64,000 nt of DNA, from assembly GCF_039993895.1 (NCBI RefSeq), contig NZ_CP121194.1, forward strand, positions 3,906,001 to 3,970,000, written 5' to 3'. A model generated the notes under the pieces. It ran no database searches. It was not told the DNA's origin and worked only from the letters and a program-made list of their open reading frames with translations. The translations under genes were made by a program, and so were the position numbers. The DNA comes from Edaphobacter paludis. GTDB lineage: Bacteria; Acidobacteriota; Terriglobia; Terriglobales; Acidobacteriaceae. Positions 34,086 to 42,338 of the stretch are shown here, in pieces. Every line of letters starts with the position of its first letter. Position 1 is the stretch's first letter.

Positions 34086-34165
34086 GCACGAAAAGCGTAC
34101 CTCAGGGCGGAAGCCCCATTACAAACAAAGAGCTTACGACACGGCTGATGCCCCCTTAAGCACAC
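34086..34165. repeat. Possible degenerate dispersed repeat
   Basis: The stretch CCTCAGGGCGGAAGCCCC followed some 25 bases on by CTTACGACACGGCTGATGCC looks like a worn copy of a stem-loop repeat that I recall from related acidobacterial genomes. No second copy occurs in this window, so the call is tentative. It lies in the divergent gap between rmuC and the next gene. Confidence 0.3.
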
Positions 34166-34283
34166 CGGCCTTTCCCGAAGTCTGTGAAGCCGCAAGGACT
34201 TGGCTATGGTTACGGCCTGACTGACATCCAGCCCCTTCAAAACCAATACTCAGAGGTTCGTTAAACACTAAAATGGAGAAACC

Positions 34284-35360
34284 GTGACTCGCCCCCGCCC
34301 TGCCTATATCGCCATCGCTGGCATCGTGGTCGTCCTCTGTCTCTGCTGGTTCTTCTGGCATTTGGGGTCGAAGACATCCGTTCCAGCGCCATCCTCCTCT
34401 GCCGCAGCTCAAGGCCCTGTCAATGCAACGGCCTCTCCCTCCGCAGATGACCTCGCACCCACGCAGGTCTACGCGCACAATATACTGCTGCGCAAAGGCC
34501 CCAACTTCCGTATCTATATCCTTTGGATTAGCGGGCTGATGGAACGCACCCATCCGAAGGAGAATCCTTCCTTCGATGACCCGGACTCCTTCGTCTTTCA
34601 AATTCAGAAGGGCGTCATTCACGCCAACATCGGAGACATCAGCAATTACCTGAACTCCGCGTCTCCGGCGAACGCTCCGCTGAAGAACATCTCCATCCAA
34701 CCCGACGGCGACCAGATCAAGTTGCACGGTACCGTTCACAAGATCGTTCCTCTTCCCATTGAGCTCGTCGGCACTCTCTCCTCTGTTCCGGACGGTCGCG
34801 TGAAGTTTCACGTCACAAAACTCAGCGTATTAAAGGTTCCTTTGAAGAGTCTGCTCCGCAGCTTCCATATCGAACTGTCCGATCTGGTCCACGCGACCAA
34901 CATGCCCGGCGTTCAGATCGCAGATAACGACATCTTCTTCGACACCCAGAAGCTGCTACCCCCGCCGCACATCCGCGGTCAGCTTACGAAGGTGCGAGTC
35001 CGACCGCCGGACATTGAGGTGATCTACGGCAACGCCCCCGACGATGAGACGCGCCTGGCGCAGTGGCACAACTTTCTTCGCCTGACCGGGGGCACGCTCG
35101 ACTTTGGAAAGCTCACCATGCACGACGCCGACCTCACCATGATCGACGCCTCAAAGGACGCCTGGTTCGACCTCGACCTCGTCAACTACCAGGCCCAGCT
35201 CATCAATGGCTACACTCGTATGACCGCACAGGCTGGCCTCGAGATCTATATGCCCGACCTCGATGAAATGACCACCAAAAAGAAGGCCGGCCAGAAGGTG
35301 ACGATCGAATGGCTCAAAGACCGCAACCGCTCGGTTCCGTCCGACGTTCCCGTCAAGTAG
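34284..35360 (+). CDS. Membrane-anchored protein of unknown function
   Basis: A 358-residue protein with one N-terminal membrane helix (about 7-26; AYIAIAGIVVVLCLCWFFW), a low-complexity Ala/Ser/Pro linker (to about 58), and a large exported domain. Beta-rich repeats such as GVIHANIGDISNYLNS and IKLHGTVHKIVPLPIELVGT recall lipid-transfer-like (AsmA or DUF2993) proteins, but I cannot assign a family. GTG is the start, with GGAG 5 bases before it. It is followed after 80 bases by the DUF2278 gene on the same strand. Confidence that it is a real gene is high; its role is unknown. Confidence 0.78.
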   Translation: MTRPRPAYIAIAGIVVVLCLCWFFWHLGSKTSVPAPSSSAAAQGPVNATASPSADDLAPTQVYAHNILLRKGPNFRIYILWISGLMERTHPKENPSFDDPDSFVFQIQKGVIHANIGDISNYLNSASPANAPLKNISIQPDGDQIKLHGTVHKIVPLPIELVGTLSSVPDGRVKFHVTKLSVLKVPLKSLLRSFHIELSDLVHATNMPGVQIADNDIFFDTQKLLPPPHIRGQLTKVRVRPPDIEVIYGNAPDDETRLAQWHNFLRLTGGTLDFGKLTMHDADLTMIDASKDAWFDLDLVNYQAQLINGYTRMTAQAGLEIYMPDLDEMTTKKKAGQKVTIEWLKDRNRSVPSDVPVK

Positions 35361-35440
35361 CTCGTCCGTGTCTGCGGGTTGAGTTTGCTCTGCGGTCTGA
35401 GTAGGGTGGATGGAGCTGGGAGCTTTTCCAAGGAGACTCT

Positions 35441-36106
35441 ATGCCGATTACGAACTACAGTGTGCTGGCGGGCGATCCGGTCTCGGGCAAGGTCGTGACC
35501 GGGGCGAGTACGCATTATCAGATCACCATGAATGCGCCGGGTGGCCCGTTTACCGTGGCGGTAAATATTCAGTCGATGGACGGGTCCGAGGTTCTGTACG
35601 CAATTGAAGAGGGATTTACGCCTCCGGATGAGGCCGGGCTGCTGGCGCTTCCCATGGGAATGACTGCATTACAGAGCGCTCCGGGCGGATTGGCGCTGGA
35701 CTTTGTGCGGTCACAGGTCAATGGCAAGCCGATGATTACCCGCCCGCAGATGACGCTGTTGCCCCAGATGCGTTCCAAAGGCAGCGAAGAGGAGAGGCTG
35801 CTGGCTCGCGCGCGGTCGAGCGCGTTGCAGAACGCCGTCGTAACGCTGCTGAATATGACCATCGCGGACAAGGATGGCGTGATCTACGCCTTTGGCAGCG
35901 CGTATGCCGACAAAGGAAAGGTCGATGGAATTCACGATATCCACATGAACCAGGGGAATCCTGTAAATAACCATGGTGGCGATAACGGCATCTGGCAGGA
36001 TGGTGCACTGTTGATTCATCTACCGTCGAAGGCGACCTGGACAGCCGTGTTTATCGCGTTTCAGACCCAGTCGTGGACGACGGACGGGGCCGGGAATCCG
36101 GCTTAG
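35441..36106 (+). CDS. DUF2278 (YukJ-like) protein
   Basis: Soluble 221-residue protein of the DUF2278/YukJ family, recognised by GIHDIHMNQGN, DNGIWQDGALLIHLPS and FIAFQTQSWTTD near the C-terminus. Histidine and asparagine-rich motifs suggest a metal or nucleotide site, but no activity is known. Members often occur near secretion or phage-like loci, which is not the case here. AAGGAG precedes the ATG. Confidence 0.85.
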   Translation: MPITNYSVLAGDPVSGKVVTGASTHYQITMNAPGGPFTVAVNIQSMDGSEVLYAIEEGFTPPDEAGLLALPMGMTALQSAPGGLALDFVRSQVNGKPMITRPQMTLLPQMRSKGSEEERLLARARSSALQNAVVTLLNMTIADKDGVIYAFGSAYADKGKVDGIHDIHMNQGNPVNNHGGDNGIWQDGALLIHLPSKATWTAVFIAFQTQSWTTDGAGNPA

Positions 36107-36151
36107 GATCGCGGAAACTGGGACGTGCTGGCGTGAACAGCTTATGCGCGA

Positions 36152-36178
36152 CAATGTAACTACAAATGTAGTACATTG
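36152..36178. promoter_or_regulatory. Palindromic operator candidate before brnT
   Basis: CAATGTAACTACA and TGTAGTACATTG form a near-perfect inverted repeat (one extra A in the left arm) around AA, ending 7 bases before the brnT ATG. BrnA antitoxins bind DNA as repressors, so autoregulation is the natural reading. TACATT within the right arm may be the -10 box, which would make the brnT transcript almost leaderless. Confidence 0.7.
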
Positions 36179-36185
36179 AACCTAT

Positions 36186-36470
36186 ATGGAGTTTGAGTGG
36201 GACCCGGACAAGGCCGATACGAACCTGCGCAAACATCGCGTCAGCTTCGAGGATGCTGCCCTGGTCTTCCTCGACCCGCAGCGTATCGAGACCTGCGATG
36301 ATCGGACAAACTATGGGGAAGATCGCTGGAAGACCGTTGGCCTGGTCGCACCCGCTTTACTGGCTGTCGTCTATACCGTTCGCGGCAAAGACGACAATCT
36401 CATCCGATTAATCTCCGCAAGAAAGGCAGATGCCCATGAGCGCGCACAATACCGTGAAGTTCAAACTTGA
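36186..36470 (+). CDS. brnT: BrnT-family ribonuclease toxin
   Basis: Type II toxin of 94 residues with a RelE-like fold; BrnT cleaves RNA and stops growth. The family pattern is present: FEWDPDKADTNLRKHRVSFE, EDRWKTVGL and LIRLISARKADAHERAQY, the last holding catalytic-site Arg and His-region residues. Toxin before antitoxin is the normal BrnTA order. No ribosome site is seen before the ATG; a promoter element overlaps the operator directly upstream, so a leaderless or weakly translated message is likely. Overlaps brnA by 41 bases. Confidence 0.93.
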   Translation: MEFEWDPDKADTNLRKHRVSFEDAALVFLDPQRIETCDDRTNYGEDRWKTVGLVAPALLAVVYTVRGKDDNLIRLISARKADAHERAQYREVQT

Positions 36471-36753
36471 TCCGAACCATCCAACGTCCGCGACCGCGCC
36501 ACAGCGCAAGCGGCTGAAGCGGATCGCCGCCATGCCGGATGCCGAGATCGACTATAGCGATATCCCGCGCCAGACCGAAGCGGTGCAATGGACACGACCC
36601 GGCGCGCTCGTTCCCTCAGAAAACAAGCAGCAGGTTACTCTGCGTCTCGACGCCGATGTTCTGACCTTCTTCAAAGGAACGGGCAAACGCTACCAGAGCC
36701 GCATTAATGCTGCTCTCAGAGAGTACGTTCAGGCACACAGAAAATCTGCCTGA
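36430..36753 (+). CDS. brnA: BrnA-family antitoxin
   Basis: Antitoxin of 107 residues with a toxin-wrapping N-terminus and a ribbon-helix-helix DNA-binding C-terminus (KQQVTLRLDADVLTFFKG, RYQSRINAALREYV). It neutralises BrnT and represses the operon. The start is one of two ATGs 6 bases apart; the first has AAAGG at suitable distance. It ends 15 bases before the convergent folP stop. Confidence 0.93.
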   Translation: MPMSAHNTVKFKLDPNHPTSATAPQRKRLKRIAAMPDAEIDYSDIPRQTEAVQWTRPGALVPSENKQQVTLRLDADVLTFFKGTGKRYQSRINAALREYVQAHRKSA

Positions 36754-36768
36754 GGAACAACGAATCGC

Positions 36769-37671
36769 TTAAAGCGCAGCGAGGATACGATCGGCGATGG
36801 CAGCAGCTTCGACAGCAGCCCGGACATCGTGGGTGCGCACGATATGCGCGCCATTGAGGATCGCGGCCACATTCGCCGCAGTCGTGGCGTGGAGGCGGAA
36901 TTCTGGTGGCGGCAGGCTCTCGTCGTAGAGCGGCGCAAGCGCCTGAGCGAGGAAGCCCTTGCGGGAGACGCCGGCGAGAATGGGCAGATTGAGCTGCTGA
37001 AGCTGATCGAAATGAGCCAGCAATGGATAGTTTTCATCGAGCCGCTTGCCGAAACCGAAGCCAGGATCGAGAACGATTCTGTTGCGCGGGATTCCGGCGG
37101 CGGTGGCCACTTTGATCCGCTCGCTCAGCCCGGCTAGAACAAGCGGAAGGATATCTTCGGAAGGGAGCGGAGCCTGCGTCGCCCAGTCCTGCGGACGGCC
37201 CCGTGTGTGCATCAGGACCGTACCGCAGCCTAGCTGAGCGCAATTTTTGGTCATGGCTGCGTCCCAGAGATGGCCGCTGACATCATTGACGATCTCGACC
37301 CCGGCATCGACAGCGCACACCGCAGTGGATGCGTGGTGAGTGTCGATGGAGAGAACGGTCCCGGGCTTCTGGATAAGGATCGCCTCGATTACGGGCAGGA
37401 CGCGGGCCTGCTCTTCGTTGGCCGTGAGCGGAATTGCGTTGGGGCGGGTAGATTCGCCGCCGATATCGAGGATCTGGGCGCCGTCGTCGAGCATCTGGAA
37501 TGCCTGGGTAAGGGCGCGTTCCGGTGCATGCTCGGGCGAATAGAAGTGGCCGCCATCAGAGAAGCTGTCAGGCGTGACATTGAGAATGCCCATGATCAAT
37601 GTGTGCTGGCCGAGCGCGAGGGTTCTACTGCGCATTTGCCAGTCGAAATGAGTGCGGCGGACGAAGGACAT
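36769..37671 (-). CDS. folP: Dihydropteroate synthase
   Basis: Folate-pathway enzyme (300 residues) that joins 4-aminobenzoate to the pterin diphosphate; the sulfonamide target. Key motifs: LIMGILNVTPDSFSDGGHF, DIGGESTRPNA, LDPGFGFGKR and SRKGFLAQAL. An N-terminal tail of about 25 residues precedes the barrel. It is divergent from dacB with only 49 bases between starts. No folK or other folate gene is adjacent. Confidence 0.96.
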   Translation of the reverse strand: MSFVRRTHFDWQMRSRTLALGQHTLIMGILNVTPDSFSDGGHFYSPEHAPERALTQAFQMLDDGAQILDIGGESTRPNAIPLTANEEQARVLPVIEAILIQKPGTVLSIDTHHASTAVCAVDAGVEIVNDVSGHLWDAAMTKNCAQLGCGTVLMHTRGRPQDWATQAPLPSEDILPLVLAGLSERIKVATAAGIPRNRIVLDPGFGFGKRLDENYPLLAHFDQLQQLNLPILAGVSRKGFLAQALAPLYDESLPPPEFRLHATTAANVAAILNGAHIVRTHDVRAAVEAAAIADRILAAL

Positions 37672-37720
37672 AGTTGAAGGTTAGACGCAGACTGCCGAAC
37701 AGGGATGCTAGACTGCGCGG

Positions 37721-39376
37721 ATGCTCAGGTTTGCTGGACGTTGTGCTGTGATTTTGTTGAGTGGGATGATGTTCTGCGTGCCTGCCGGGGGCCAGACACA
37801 TCACCAGACGCACCATAAAAGGCATCGGGCGAAGCCGCTCAAGGTGCAGATTGCGAAGCTGCTGGATGATCCGACAGTGGAACGCGCGCACTGGGGCATC
37901 GCCGTGGCGAAGATGGATGGCAAGCCCATCTATAGGCTGAATGCGGGACAGTTCTTTCAACCTGCCAGCAATGCGAAGTTATTCACCACGGCTGCTGCTC
38001 TGGACTTGCTTGGAGCGGACAGGACATTCGAGACCACCGTCGTGGGTGAGGGCGTCTTTACGGGAGCGGAGCTGCTGAAGGGAACGCTGACCATCGTTGG
38101 CAGCGGCGATGCGAATCTTTCGGGGCGGGAGTTGCCCTACATCGCGCCAGCGGAGAGACCGAAGCACGCTCCCCCTGCTGCCGATCCGCTGCGCTATCTG
38201 GAGGCAATGGCGGACCAGGTGGCGGCAACCGGGTTGAAGCGTCTGGATGGGGACGTAGTGGGAGACGATCGGCTGTTTGCCAATGAAGGGTATCCGCAGG
38301 ACTGGGCGATCGACGACGCCGTTTGGGGATATGGTGCTCCGGTGAGCGCGCTGACGGTGAATGATAACCAGATCAAGGTGACCGTCACTCCGGGCGCCTC
38401 TCCGACGATGCAGGCCGTGGTGACGATGAATCCACCTTTCCCTTACTACACTGTGGACGCTTCGGGTCTGGCCACCGGGGCGGCGGGGAGCGGAAGCCAT
38501 GTGCAGATGGTGCGCATGCCAGGATCGATGGTGCTGCAGGTGTTTGGGTCGATCGCGGTGGACGCGCACCCAGTAGTGGAAGAGGTGGCGATAGCAGATC
38601 CGGCAGAGTATGCGGCGATGGCCTTCAAGAAAATGCTCGAAGCGCGGGGAATCGTGGTGACGGGAAGGGCGCGCGCGGAGCACCAGCTGCAACGATATTC
38701 GAGGGACATGGTTGAATGGTCGACCGAAATTGGGGCGCAGTTGGGCAGCAAGTTTGCTGACGGAGAAGAGATTGGAGAATGCGGCGCGGTCTCTTCGGGG
38801 GCAAGCGTCAGTGGCGTGCGGTCGGTAGTTTTGGCGAGACATCAATCACCCGCGCTGCTTGAGGATATTGTGGTCACCAATAAGGTGAGTGAGAATTTGC
38901 ACGCAGAGTTGCTCTTGCGCCACCTCGCCAGGCGTTATGCGTGCGATGGATATGCAGCGCAGGGGGTCGGTGCAGTGCGGGCGTTTCTCACCGCAAAGGT
39001 GGGAATCGACCCGAACGATTTTGTCTTCTTCGATGGCTCGGGACTAAGTGGGCATGACCTGGTAACGCCGCGGGCCACGGTGCGGCTCTTGCAGTATGCA
39101 AGCATGCAGCCCTGGTTTGCGGGGTGGAAGACCTCGCTGCCGGTGGGCGGGGAGGATGGGACGCTGGCGTTTCGGTTTGCCAAAGCTCCGCTGAAGGACC
39201 ACGTCTTTGCCAAGACAGGGACGCTCGGAGAGGCGCGGGCTCTCTCGGGCTATATCGAATGCGCCAGTGGACGCACCGTGATCTTTTCGATCATGGTGGA
39301 TCAGCACGCTCCCCACAACCATGCGGATGAGGGTGTGATGGACAGGATTGTAGCGGCGATTGCAGCGACGAATTAA
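37721..39376 (+). CDS. dacB: D-alanyl-D-alanine carboxypeptidase/endopeptidase (PBP4 class)
   Basis: Periplasmic class C penicillin-binding protein (peptidase family S13) of 551 residues with a signal peptide cut near residue 24. Catalytic motifs are SNAK at 83-86, SGLSGHD (SxN-type region, Ser-Gly-Leu) and KTG in FAKTGTLGEA. It trims or cleaves D-Ala cross-links in peptidoglycan. The histidine-rich stretch just after the signal (THHQTHHKRHR) is unusual and could bind metal. ATG has no strong ribosome site. An insertion between the first two motifs matches the PBP4 type. Confidence 0.93.
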   Translation: MLRFAGRCAVILLSGMMFCVPAGGQTHHQTHHKRHRAKPLKVQIAKLLDDPTVERAHWGIAVAKMDGKPIYRLNAGQFFQPASNAKLFTTAAALDLLGADRTFETTVVGEGVFTGAELLKGTLTIVGSGDANLSGRELPYIAPAERPKHAPPAADPLRYLEAMADQVAATGLKRLDGDVVGDDRLFANEGYPQDWAIDDAVWGYGAPVSALTVNDNQIKVTVTPGASPTMQAVVTMNPPFPYYTVDASGLATGAAGSGSHVQMVRMPGSMVLQVFGSIAVDAHPVVEEVAIADPAEYAAMAFKKMLEARGIVVTGRARAEHQLQRYSRDMVEWSTEIGAQLGSKFADGEEIGECGAVSSGASVSGVRSVVLARHQSPALLEDIVVTNKVSENLHAELLLRHLARRYACDGYAAQGVGAVRAFLTAKVGIDPNDFVFFDGSGLSGHDLVTPRATVRLLQYASMQPWFAGWKTSLPVGGEDGTLAFRFAKAPLKDHVFAKTGTLGEARALSGYIECASGRTVIFSIMVDQHAPHNHADEGVMDRIVAAIAATN

Positions 39377-39477
39377 TGCCTTTCCGTCGGAGAACATGCT
39401 GGAACGCACTCGTAGAATAGAGAGATGGAGCGTGGCCAGTTGTCCGTCTTTTTAGACACGAACGTGTTGGGCAATTG

Positions 39478-40215
39478 ATGGATGCCGCTACTTCGCAGGT
39501 GCTGGTCGTGGTATTCCTGGCCACGTTCATCCGGTCGGCGTTCGGGTTCGGCGAGGCGCTGTTTGCCGTGCCGTTGCTGGCTCTTTTTATTCCACTGAAA
39601 GTTGCCGCGCCGCTGGCGGTGTTGGTATCCATTACGATTGCGGCTGTCGTCGTTGCACAGGACTGGCGCAAAATCCATGTGCGCAGCACGGGATGGTTAG
39701 TAGGCGCGACGCTGTTTGGGATTCCCATAGGCCTGCTGCTGCTGACGAGCAGCCATCAACAAGCAGTGCGGGTAACGCTGGCGATTTTTATCATGGCGTT
39801 CGCAGTGTATTCGTTGCTGGGCAGCAAACCACCCGAGTTGAAGCACGACAGCAAGGCGTGGCTTCTGGGCTGCGGGTTTATCGCAGGCGTCTTCGGCGGA
39901 GCGTATGGGATGAACGGGCCACCGCTGGTGATCTATGGAGCGATGCGGCGCTGGTCGGCCCAGCATTTTCGCGCGACCCTGCAGGGATACTTTCTGCCCG
40001 CGAGCATCATCGGCATGGGCGGATATTGGCTGGCGGGGCTCTGGGTTCCGGCGGTGACGCATTACTACCTGCTGAGCTTGCCTGTGCTGCTGCCGGCGAT
40101 CTGGCTGGGCCGGGTGGTGAATCATCGCCTGCACGGAGATATTTTTCTGCGATACGTTTACGTCGGTCTGGCAGGCATCGGCGTCGTGCTGCTCGCGCAG
40201 TCCGTACACAGGTAG
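39478..40215 (+). CDS. TauE/SafE-family anion permease
   Basis: Inner-membrane protein of 245 residues with about eight helices in two repeated halves (FIRSAFGFGEALFAVPLLAL and FIAGVFGGAYGMNGPPLVIY), the hallmark of the TauE/SafE family of sulfite, sulfonate or organic-anion exporters. The substrate is unknown. A TTG directly before the ATG is less likely to be used. It lies 102 bases after dacB and 17 bases before a cytochrome c gene; a joint role in sulfur chemistry with that cytochrome is conceivable but unproven. Confidence 0.88.
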   Translation: MDAATSQVLVVVFLATFIRSAFGFGEALFAVPLLALFIPLKVAAPLAVLVSITIAAVVVAQDWRKIHVRSTGWLVGATLFGIPIGLLLLTSSHQQAVRVTLAIFIMAFAVYSLLGSKPPELKHDSKAWLLGCGFIAGVFGGAYGMNGPPLVIYGAMRRWSAQHFRATLQGYFLPASIIGMGGYWLAGLWVPAVTHYYLLSLPVLLPAIWLGRVVNHRLHGDIFLRYVYVGLAGIGVVLLAQSVHR

Positions 40216-40232
40216 GGTGAGAGAATAAATTC

Positions 40233-40577
40233 ATGGTTCGAGCTTCTTTTTTGCTGATGCTGGCCTGTGCGCTGGCAGGCTGTAAGTCTGTACCGCCTCC
40301 CACACCACTTTCGCAGTTGAACGAGCAGCAGATGCATGGACATGCTGTCTTTCAGACACACTGCGGATCCTGCCACTATGACCGGCGGGATGCTGCTCTG
40401 CATGGACCTTCGCTGCTCGGTGTCTACAAAAGGCCCTATCTGCCGAGCGGGGCGCCAGCCAATGATGAACGGGTGACGGCGACAATTCTGCACGGGCACG
40501 GGTTGATGCCAGCGGCGGGAAACTCAATGGATCAGCAGGATTTGGACGATCTGCTGGCATATCTGCACACGCTTTAG
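40233..40577 (+). CDS. c-type cytochrome lipoprotein
   Basis: Small electron-transfer lipoprotein of 114 residues: lipobox CALAGC (Cys17), haem motif CGSCH at 44-48, and likely axial Met92 in GHGLMPA. It matches the short cytochrome c (cbb3/CytC_oxidase-III-like) fold and would be tethered on the periplasmic side. It follows the TauE/SafE gene by 17 bases and is followed by a small membrane protein gene, so the three may be co-expressed. Confidence 0.9.
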   Translation: MVRASFLLMLACALAGCKSVPPPTPLSQLNEQQMHGHAVFQTHCGSCHYDRRDAALHGPSLLGVYKRPYLPSGAPANDERVTATILHGHGLMPAAGNSMDQQDLDDLLAYLHTL

Positions 40578-40595
40578 GAAACAGGAGCAGCAACG

Positions 40596-40955
40596 ATGGC
40601 GGATGAACCGAAGGCTCGAGGACAGATGCTGCCAGGCGTGGCGGGAATCTGCCTGTTTATGCTCTTTCTGACGTTGATGAACGTGTTTGGGGCAATGCGG
40701 AACACCTTTGGCATGGGCGTGGCGAAGTACGGTGTGCTGGCGCTTTGCACGCTTCTGGTCGCGGGCATCTTTGGTCTGCTGCGCATGCGACGCTGGGGAT
40801 GGGCGCTGGTGCTGGCCGGATGCGTCATGCTGTTCACCGGCGATTTCTTCTTTTTCGAAAAGACCCGCAGCGGCTTTTTTCTGATTCGCGGAATGTTTTC
40901 GCTGGTCTTCTTTCTTTATCTGGTGCGGGACGAAGTGCGCAGCCGATTACGCTGA
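40596..40955 (+). CDS. Small four-helix membrane protein, unknown function
   Basis: A 119-residue protein with a short charged N-terminus and about four hydrophobic segments (about 12-32, 37-57, 60-80, 88-112). No family is recognised. AGGAGCAG lies ahead of the ATG, 18 bases after the cytochrome stop, supporting translation in the same unit. It could be a partner of the cytochrome. Confidence 0.72.
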   Translation: MADEPKARGQMLPGVAGICLFMLFLTLMNVFGAMRNTFGMGVAKYGVLALCTLLVAGIFGLLRMRRWGWALVLAGCVMLFTGDFFFFEKTRSGFFLIRGMFSLVFFLYLVRDEVRSRLR

Positions 40956-40961
40956 AATGCG

Positions 40962-41717
40962 CTAGCTGAACGCGGCCGCCGAGGCTACGCTGATGATGAG
41001 AATCAGCACCCACCACCCTACGATGACCGCCGCTGCCTTGCCGCGACTTACCCTCGCCACGATGGACGTCCCAATCACCAGCAGTACCAGCGTCCATATC
41101 CCAATGATGTCAAAGAAGCCGAGCGCCGCCTTGAGGCCCGCTCCGGCATCGGGAAAGTAGTAGCCGAGATTGGTTCCCACCGGGTTTTTCAGGTCGAACG
41201 CCTCGGCATTGCCGCCGAAAAAGAGCGTCAGGATCGTCAGCAGCCCTATCAGCAGCTTGGGCAGCCCGCAATACATCCATAGACAGAACATCTCGCCGAA
41301 GGTCGTACTTGCTCCCAGCACGAAGTTGAACGTAGCCCAGAGCCCCAGCGCCGCAATCGCCGAGAAGAGCAGGATCAGCAGCGGAAAGGCATAAGACGTG
41401 TACATGTATCCGACCGTCATTCCATGCATTCTTGCTGCATGCTGCTCCGGGGTCAGGCTCGCCATCGCGTCCTGCTGCTTTGGACTGGCCTGAATCTGAT
41501 TCTCCACCACCCGTTCCCACCCTACTTTAGAGGTGACCGTGGCAGTTACACCCAGCGAGATAATCACCGTCAACAGAAACGGCAGCCACCAGCTCCTGTT
41601 GCGCAGAATGTCGGTAAACGTCTTTGTGGGCGCGATAAACGTGTCCACGACACGCTCCACCTGGCTCAGTCCGGGTTCCGCCGCCTGTCCCTCCGCCACC
41701 ACTACGCCATCGCTCAT
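40962..41717 (-). CDS. Yip1-family membrane protein
   Basis: Integral membrane protein of 251 residues with a soluble N-terminus and five helices, of the Yip1 family. Typical features are FIAPTKTFTDILRNRSWWLP ahead of helix one and GEMFCLWMYCGLPKLLIGLL in the middle. Bacterial members have no defined role. The start at 41717 was chosen because the 39 codons upstream show no family match and GAGAG precedes this ATG. It is convergent with the preceding small membrane gene (6-base gap). Confidence 0.85.
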   Translation of the reverse strand: MSDGVVVAEGQAAEPGLSQVERVVDTFIAPTKTFTDILRNRSWWLPFLLTVIISLGVTATVTSKVGWERVVENQIQASPKQQDAMASLTPEQHAARMHGMTVGYMYTSYAFPLLILLFSAIAALGLWATFNFVLGASTTFGEMFCLWMYCGLPKLLIGLLTILTLFFGGNAEAFDLKNPVGTNLGYYFPDAGAGLKAALGFFDIIGIWTLVLLVIGTSIVARVSRGKAAAVIVGWWVLILIISVASAAAFS

Positions 41718-41846
41718 AGAGTCGCTCTCAATCAGCTGTATTAAGTTCGAAAGGAATTGTAGCCCCGAAGACGAGAATTGGCATTGAGATTCGCAGGGAG
41801 AAAGACCGAAGGTCTCGCCTTGCTTCTTTGACACCTCCCACGCCCT

Positions 41847-42338
41847 CTACTCGACTACCACCAGCACATCGCCTGCCCCGACCGTATCTTCTACCGCTAC
41901 GGCCACGCGAATCACTCTGCCTGCCTTCGGAGACTTCAGCTCGTTCTGCATCTTCATCGCCTCGATCACGACGACGCCCTGTTGCTCGGCGACATCGCCG
42001 CCCACAGCAACCAGTACCCGCACTACGCGTCCCGGCATAGGAGCTTTCACCGTACGGGGTCCCGCCGCGCCCTCGCCCACACCACGCCGCCCTTGCAGCG
42101 AACGGGGATCGCTCACCTCGAACGCGAACCGTTTGCCGTCGATCAGCACCGCATCCCCATCCAGAACGCAGCGGTATTGACGGCCCTCCACCACGAGGGA
42201 CATCACCCCAGGCTGCAACGTCTGCGCATCCACGGTGACGGCTTTGCCGTCGACGACACACTCCAGCGCTCCAGCGGCGCCAGCGGACGGCAGCTCCACT
42301 CGTCGCTTCTTGCCTCCGATCTCGATCCAGACGGTCAC
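41847..42338 (-). CDS. Biotin carboxyl carrier protein, acyl-CoA carboxylase type
   Basis: A 163-residue biotin carrier: a biotinyl domain at the C-terminus with lysine 129 in EAMKM, preceded by a linker and an N-terminal region (VTVWIEIGGKKRRVELPS) that resembles the part of long alpha subunits lying between biotin carboxylase and carrier. The GTG start at 42338 overlaps the biotin carboxylase TGA as GTGA, with AGGAGG 9 bases before it; a longer ATG frame inside the upstream gene lacks such a site. Together the two genes look like a methylcrotonyl- or propionyl-CoA carboxylase alpha subunit split in two. Confidence 0.88.
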   Translation of the reverse strand: MTVWIEIGGKKRRVELPSAGAAGALECVVDGKAVTVDAQTLQPGVMSLVVEGRQYRCVLDGDAVLIDGKRFAFEVSDPRSLQGRRGVGEGAAGPRTVKAPMPGRVVRVLVAVGGDVAEQQGVVVIEAMKMQNELKSPKAGRVIRVAVAVEDTVGAGDVLVVVE

